Source: a virus. Taken from it: a stretch of 42,973 nt of DNA. This document shows positions 38,608 to 42,973 of this stretch, one piece after another (position 1 is the stretch's first letter; the number at the start of each line of letters is the position of its first letter). Both the position numbers and the translations under genes were made by a program. Under the pieces are notes generated by a model. That model was not told the DNA's origin and did no database searches. It saw only the letters and a program-made list of their open reading frames with translations. The DNA is taken from positions 1 through 42,973 of IMG/VR virus record IMGVR_UViG_3300032560_000042. One strand, 5' to 3'.

Positions 38608-40526
38608 GCTGGTAAATACTTATATGCCTTTGTGTCCGCTGCAATATCCTTCGCTTTCGCTCTGGCGTGTTTTATTCTATCCATCATGGCATACAGGCGT
38701 TTTGCACCTGCATCGGTACTACCGTTACCTAACTCTGAAACAATTCTGGCTGGGATAACAAACTCACCATCGGCTAATCGTGCTGGTTGTTTACCGCCAA
38801 TCGTAGCTGGGATGCCATCGCTCACTCCATCACCTGGACCTTTGAGCAAACGACCACCGTCAGAGAATGATCCTAAATGACCGAAGTGACCGTCTGGAAC
38901 ACCGCCATTTGCATGGTGATGTTTAAAGTCTTTTGGTAATCCACCAGAAGCACCGCCACCGCCACCATAATCATATCCAGATGCAGCAGCAATTTGAGCT
39001 TGAGCAGCAGCTTGAGCAGCTAAATCAGCTTGATGTTGGTTATAAGCTGGAGAACCTTGCATTAACAATGGATCAATTTTATAACCCTGTGCAGGGACAG
39101 AAGCTGGTCTAGTTGGCACTGGGATACCAGAAGAAGCCTGTGGCTGATATTGTTGTTGTGCGTAATTTTGATATTGTGGATGGTATATATGGTCTGTAGA
39201 ACCACCAGATGCCATAGCCATTAAACCGCCTTCTTTGGCAGAAGTCTTCTGTTGTGCAGCTTTATCAATGTCAGCTTGAGCTATTGCTGCAGCTGGAGTA
39301 GTGTCATAGTCACCTAACTGACCTACTGGTTGTAGACCATTAGCTACCGCAATTTTATGAGTTTTCATCAAAGCAGCAGGAGTCATCTTGGCATATTCAA
39401 TATCGCTAAGATGGTATACGCCATTTTTTGAATTTTCTTGCCCTGCAGCAATCAGTTCTTTTTGTAACTCTGATAACTGCTGTGGGCTAGTAGCTTGAGC
39501 CAACCCTTGTTGCATTTCATTAGCACCAGTGACCATACTTCCGTAGTCTGCACCAGAATACTTAGGGATATCCATTAGTCCTCCAGAAGCAGCCATAGTA
39601 GGCTGATATGGATTCTGTACATAGTTAGGATAGGTAGCCTGATAGTGTGGGCTTGGAACTGCTGGAATAGAAGCGTTAAAAATAGGATTGCCATTAGCAT
39701 CTTTTGGAATAGTTTTCATCCCAAAAGGATTGGTGCTTGTATTGGTTGCTGTAGGAACTGTAGGTTGTTTAAATAAACTGGTTGCACCTGATAGAACAGG
39801 TGACACAGCAGCCAAAGTAGCTCCTGGCATAGATGAAGCAACAGAGCCAAAACTGCTTAATCCTCTTCCAGCATTAGCCAAATTCTGCATACCAGTTGGA
39901 TTGGTTACATTGCTTGCCAATGAAGCATTACCTTGTCCAGCTGCATTAACTATGTCCGATGGATTAGCAGCATTTAGAACTGAACCTTGCATTTGTTGCA
40001 ATTGTTCGGCAGGAATATTTGGAAAATTTGTTGGATTTAACGCTTGTTGGGCAGCAACTTGGTTTACGCTTTCAGTAGTTGCGGTAGGAAATTGAGCAGC
40101 AACTTCTTTTTGCGCTGCATCAAACGCAGCGTTTCCTACATCGCCACCAGTTTGGGTTAAAGCTTGAGTACCAGCTGCTTCAAGGCCAGTAGTCAAACTA
40201 CCAGTACCCCAAGCACCTAAACCAGCCATCAAGCCTTGTGTAAGACTGCCAGTCATGGCGTAATCAGCAACACCAATACCACCAGCTACAAGGGGAAGAA
40301 GTTCAGGAGCAAAAGCTGCGGTAGCAATACCAGCCACAGCTGGAAGAACTGCACTTAAAAATCCTGCTTCGGGTAAACCCGTATGTGGGTTAATTGTGAG
40401 TGATCCACCATGCTGTTCTGCCATTTTTTGCAGGGCTTTAAGCTCCCCAGTAGTCATATGTACTAAATGGGTATCTTCACCACGACCATGTTCTGCTAAA
40501 TGCTTGGCAATCAAAGGTAGACTCAT
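38604..40526 (-). CDS. Virion structural protein with DGEFVIP motif, 640 aa
   Basis: Starts MSLPLIAKHLAEHGRGEDTH then LVHMTTGELKALQKMAEQHG and GSLTINPHTGLPEAGFLSAV, followed by hydrophobic Gly/Ala helices (residues 60-130). The centre is Ala/Gln/Asn-rich. The C-terminus has LLKGPGDGVSDGIPATIGGK then QPARLADGEFVIPARIVSEL and GNGSTDAGAKRLYAMMDRIK, a motif set common to structural proteins of many phages. The C-terminal block resembles a cleaved or assembly domain seen in such proteins; the exact virion location is unknown. ATG 40526 is preferred to TTG 40532. Confidence 0.75.
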   Translation of the reverse strand: MSLPLIAKHLAEHGRGEDTHLVHMTTGELKALQKMAEQHGGSLTINPHTGLPEAGFLSAVLPAVAGIATAAFAPELLPLVAGGIGVADYAMTGSLTQGLMAGLGAWGTGSLTTGLEAAGTQALTQTGGDVGNAAFDAAQKEVAAQFPTATTESVNQVAAQQALNPTNFPNIPAEQLQQMQGSVLNAANPSDIVNAAGQGNASLASNVTNPTGMQNLANAGRGLSSFGSVASSMPGATLAAVSPVLSGATSLFKQPTVPTATNTSTNPFGMKTIPKDANGNPIFNASIPAVPSPHYQATYPNYVQNPYQPTMAASGGLMDIPKYSGADYGSMVTGANEMQQGLAQATSPQQLSELQKELIAAGQENSKNGVYHLSDIEYAKMTPAALMKTHKIAVANGLQPVGQLGDYDTTPAAAIAQADIDKAAQQKTSAKEGGLMAMASGGSTDHIYHPQYQNYAQQQYQPQASSGIPVPTRPASVPAQGYKIDPLLMQGSPAYNQHQADLAAQAAAQAQIAAASGYDYGGGGGASGGLPKDFKHHHANGGVPDGHFGHLGSFSDGGRLLKGPGDGVSDGIPATIGGKQPARLADGEFVIPARIVSELGNGSTDAGAKRLYAMMDRIKHARAKAKDIAADTKAYKYLPA

Positions 40527-40564
40527 AAGCAACCTATCGAGTTATTTGGAGATAAGTTTAACAT

Positions 40565-40870
40565 TTAAACCACCGTTCCACTAGCATTTACCCATTTAGT
40601 ACCGTTCCACCAAATAGGATATCCCAGAGTAGTATCAAAGTAAAACTGACCAATTTGTTGATTAGCAGTCGGTCTTTGGGTTTTTGTTCCGTAATCTGGT
40701 GTAGCTGTGGCTTGGGTATAGTTATTTAGCTGGTTAAAGTACAGACGTAGCTGGCTTAATATTTGGTTCTCAAATTGAGGCGTATAGTTGCTAGGCGCAG
40801 ATACTGGTAAGTTTGGTGGCGCTGGGTTTAACGGTGTACCGTTATAGTTAAAGTAGGTTGGAATTGTCAT
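40565..40870 (-). CDS. Tail-associated small protein, 101 aa
   Basis: MTIPTYFNYNGTPLNPAPPN then APSNYTPQFENQILSQLRLY and the end GQFYFDTTLGYPIWWNGTKW. The motif G-x-x-YFDTTLGxPIWWNGTxWVxAxG is a common phage tail-protein ending that I recognise. It follows the tail hub by three bases. Probably a virion component bound at the tail; function not known in detail. Confidence 0.75.
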   Translation of the reverse strand: MTIPTYFNYNGTPLNPAPPNLPVSAPSNYTPQFENQILSQLRLYFNQLNNYTQATATPDYGTKTQRPTANQQIGQFYFDTTLGYPIWWNGTKWVNASGTVV

Positions 40871-40873
40871 AGG

Positions 40874-42973
40874 TCACCTTCTGCCATCAGGTCTGACATC
40901 GTAGCGTGGAATACCAATTTGCCAAGCTACACCTACTCCTGTTGATTCAATCCGAATAGCCATTTGACGCCCACGAACCCGTGTGTAGACCTGACCCGTA
41001 AACTGATTGACCGTATAAGCAGGGATATTAGTAAAGTTTTGTGAACTTAAAACCTGTGGCTTATCTACAGCAGTATTGTAATCAGTACCTGAGTTTTGCC
41101 GAGGTATTAACTGCATCGTTACCGATGGCTGATTAGTTGTTGAACTATTAAAGTTAATATCTGGCAACATACGCCATACAAAACCAAAATGCTGTCCAGA
41201 ATCTTGTGGGGATATTTCAAAGTCTGAAGATTGAATATAAGCATTAATTGGTAGGGTAGCTGCCGTTGAAAGGTCATCGTTACCATTTTCTTGGTATAAC
41301 AAAATACTATTGCCATTTGTAGTAGTAATAGTAGTTGAAGCTGTTATTTGAGGCAAATTGACTGTATAAGTACCAACGCCACCTGACCCTGAACCAAGCG
41401 CAGTTATCGTAGTGCCAACTGCAATTCCACTTCCAGCAAGTATTTGACCTACCGCTAAAGAACCTACCGTAACAGAAGTAACTGTTAAAGTTGAACCAGA
41501 AATGGAGCCAGTGCATATTGCATTTGTAGCATAAGTAGAAGATATTGGATATTGAACAATACCTGTTTGATACCAAGCAGTTCTAGGCATAGTGCCGTAA
41601 TACCAAACTTGGTCTAAATAATTATAAATAACGTATTTATCTACCGTTGTGTTACCGCTAGACTGGCTAACATAAAACCACCAGACTTCGTTAAAACCTT
41701 CGTTAGCACCACATACGACTTGATAAGACTGATCTTGATTGATATCTTCAAAAATGTATTGTTTTAATGAGCAAGGCAAGGTTTGTACTGTACCGTTATA
41801 CATATAGAAACGGTCTTTGCCCATCCAGTACGTTACGTTATTAACCGTAATCATGCAGTTAGGAGATATAACAGATATGTTATCCATGAGCAATTGGAAA
41901 CCCCATACATAAGGAGCGCCAATATACTGCATTGAATAAAGGGCAGAATCAGTCCAAACTAGAATCTCTTGGCGGGTGGCACGAGCACCCATAATGAATG
42001 AGCCGTTAGACAAGGCGTATTCACCAGATTGATTAGTTAATTGGGGAACCCATTGATACGCATTAGCTTGGTCTGACCAACGCACCAACATAGGGTTAAA
42101 TCCAGAGTTACTAACTAATTCACCATTTAATGTGCTAGTCGGAGCACCAGGAGTATAGGGGTTAGCACCAAAACAAATAATAAATTCTTGAACTTCAGAC
42201 GAAATAACTTGGTAAGTCTGAGTAGGTATATAACCCCCAGAATAAGAAAAACTATAGTTACCTGAGCTATTTAAAGTAGTGGTTTTAGTAATCGGTACAG
42301 TAGTTGCGCCTGTTATATAGTTTGCAGCTACTTGAGTTCCTGCTGGGATACCTATTCCTGTAATCACCATTAACGGATAAATGTAAGGCGCATTAGTTGA
42401 AGTTACGGTAATTGACGTTGCACCAGAACTAAATGTAGAAGCATCAGTAAGTAAGGTTGTAGCATTTGCAAGGCTGCTTAAATATTGAGCACTAGCACTA
42501 TCCCCACCACTATCTTGCCAGTAAAAAACAGGACCATTACGAGGAGCTAACACAAGGTCAGCACCAAAGTTATCGTTAGACCAAAGACGTAACTGCTCAC
42601 CAATACCTGCGGAATATGATGAACCCCAAGTGCCACGACCCCAAGGACCAGCGCCCCATCCTGTACCAATAGAGTAGACGTTTAGACCTGATGGATATTC
42701 ATAGGCAAGAGTAACTGTACCGCCTGTACCAGAACCTGTTCCAGAAGCATTGGTAGCAAAATTAACTGTAAATTGATTAGTTGCTGGAATACTGGTTACT
42801 TGATAATCGCCACCAGCAAATTGAACTCCGTTAACTGCAGTTGTAGAAGTAATTAAAACATAATCACCCACCGAAGGTGAGTAAGAAGTATCAGTAATAG
42901 TCACTACTGGGCTACCGCTTACTGTTGAGATAGTTCCAGCAACAGACGTTATAGTATCTGTTTGTATAATTGG
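40874..42973 (-). CDS. Tail hub / packaged-DNA stabilisation protein (P22 gp10-like), 5' end outside window
   Basis: The frame is open to the right edge; the part inside starts [20 protein letters not shown] and a GTG at 42904 is unlikely to be the true start. [20 protein letters not shown], then [50 protein letters not shown] and the end [16 protein letters not shown] are features of the beta-propeller hub family next to P22 gp10. Two inserted Thr/Ser/Gly-rich beta modules are visible (about 41325-41513 and 42285-42440). In the virion it would close the portal channel and hold DNA in. The P22 gp10 likeness is from overall pattern. Confidence 0.65.
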   Translation of the reverse strand, partial: PIIQTDTITSVAGTISTVSGSPVVTITDTSYSPSVGDYVLITSTTAVNGVQFAGGDYQVTSIPATNQFTVNFATNASGTGSGTGGTVTLAYEYPSGLNVYSIGTGWGAGPWGRGTWGSSYSAGIGEQLRLWSNDNFGADLVLAPRNGPVFYWQDSGGDSASAQYLSSLANATTLLTDASTFSSGATSITVTSTNAPYIYPLMVITGIGIPAGTQVAANYITGATTVPITKTTTLNSSGNYSFSYSGGYIPTQTYQVISSEVQEFIICFGANPYTPGAPTSTLNGELVSNSGFNPMLVRWSDQANAYQWVPQLTNQSGEYALSNGSFIMGARATRQEILVWTDSALYSMQYIGAPYVWGFQLLMDNISVISPNCMITVNNVTYWMGKDRFYMYNGTVQTLPCSLKQYIFEDINQDQSYQVVCGANEGFNEVWWFYVSQSSGNTTVDKYVIYNYLDQVWYYGTMPRTAWYQTGIVQYPISSTYATNAICTGSISGSTLTVTSVTVGSLAVGQILAGSGIAVGTTITALGSGSGGVGTYTVNLPQITASTTITTTNGNSILLYQENGNDDLSTAATLPINAYIQSSDFEISPQDSGQHFGFVWRMLPDINFNSSTTNQPSVTMQLIPRQNSGTDYNTAVDKPQVLSSQNFTNIPAYTVNQFTGQVYTRVRGRQMAIRIESTGVGVAWQIGIPRYDVRPDGRR

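Noticed and set aside
39781-39810. CACCTG/CAGGTG dyad in the 640-aa structural gene
   Set aside because: Six-base arms inside Ala/Gly/Ser-rich coding DNA, not repeated elsewhere and unlike the TCACCnTAACA element.
1-42973. Complete circular genome closed at the window ends
   Set aside because: Joining the ends would stop the capsid frame after about nine extra codons and leave the hub without its usual N-terminal part, in a different frame. Both genes look cut, so sequence is missing between them.
1-42973. tRNA genes, CRISPR arrays, insertion sequences, reverse transcriptase or diversity-generating repeats
   Set aside because: No TTCRANNC-type tRNA arm with cloverleaf, no regularly spaced repeats, no transposase or reverse-transcriptase motifs were found on either strand by reading.

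Overview
The window is most of a tailed double-stranded DNA phage genome, a podovirus-type phage with a P22-like portal and tail hub. No host genes, rRNA, tRNA, integrase or CRISPR array is visible. The host is probably a Gram-negative bacterium: portal and hub are P22-like, YbcO- and RusA-type nucleases are present, translation uses strong AGGAG sites, and promoters look like sigma-70. The sequence alone does not name the host. Both window ends cut genes: the major capsid candidate runs off the left edge and the tail hub runs off the right edge, so part of the virion region lies outside.

Layout. (1) 1-8254, minus strand, tightly overlapping packaging and head genes, in transcription order: small terminase, a 102-aa protein, a LexA-type winged-helix protein, large terminase, portal, a 64-aa protein, a GroES-like co-chaperonin, a scaffold-like coiled-coil protein, a 150-aa conserved protein, and the major capsid candidate. 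(2) 8246-8623, a divergent control region with a 23-bp dyad. (3) 8624-14045, plus strand, about 20 very small, mostly uncharacterised accessory proteins often joined by start/stop overlaps, ending with a stand-alone sigma-70 region 4 protein. (4) 13996-23653, minus strand, DNA metabolism: RecB/Cas4-like nuclease, ERF annealing protein, AT-hook and ribbon-helix-helix proteins, YbcO-type nuclease, ParB-like protein, SF2 helicase and Toprim primase, among many small genes. A roughly 500-base gene-poor stretch at 17.3-17.9 kb looks like RNA-regulatory DNA. (5) 23741-24082, plus strand, a RusA-type resolvase. (6) 24060-42973, minus strand, virion genes: tail hub, a 101-aa tail protein, a 640-aa structural protein, a GNAT acetyltransferase, a Gln/Ala-rich 745-aa protein, and a giant protein of about 3940 aa.

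The giant polyvalent protein is the most striking gene. One chain carries an N6-adenine methylase, a strawberry-notch-type SF2 helicase, a ParB-like fold, an HELMH zinc metallopeptidase and an ejection-protein-like C-terminus. It sits in the virion block, which suggests a protein injected with the DNA. The methylase-helicase pair recalls P1 DarB, so an anti-restriction role is a reasonable hypothesis.

Regulation. Five translation-initiation or leader sites share the ten-base sequence CTGCTAGGAG or a one-base variant, and a sixth differs at a different base. A small locus at 17.74-17.89 kb has a TTGACA promoter, about 110 bases of RNA and an intrinsic terminator. Its RNA would contain the exact nine-base complement of that leader. 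A phage small RNA, or a cis leader, that masks a family of ribosome-binding sites is the main new regulatory hypothesis here. A second dispersed element, the TCACCnTAACA dyad, occurs three times and may be an operator.
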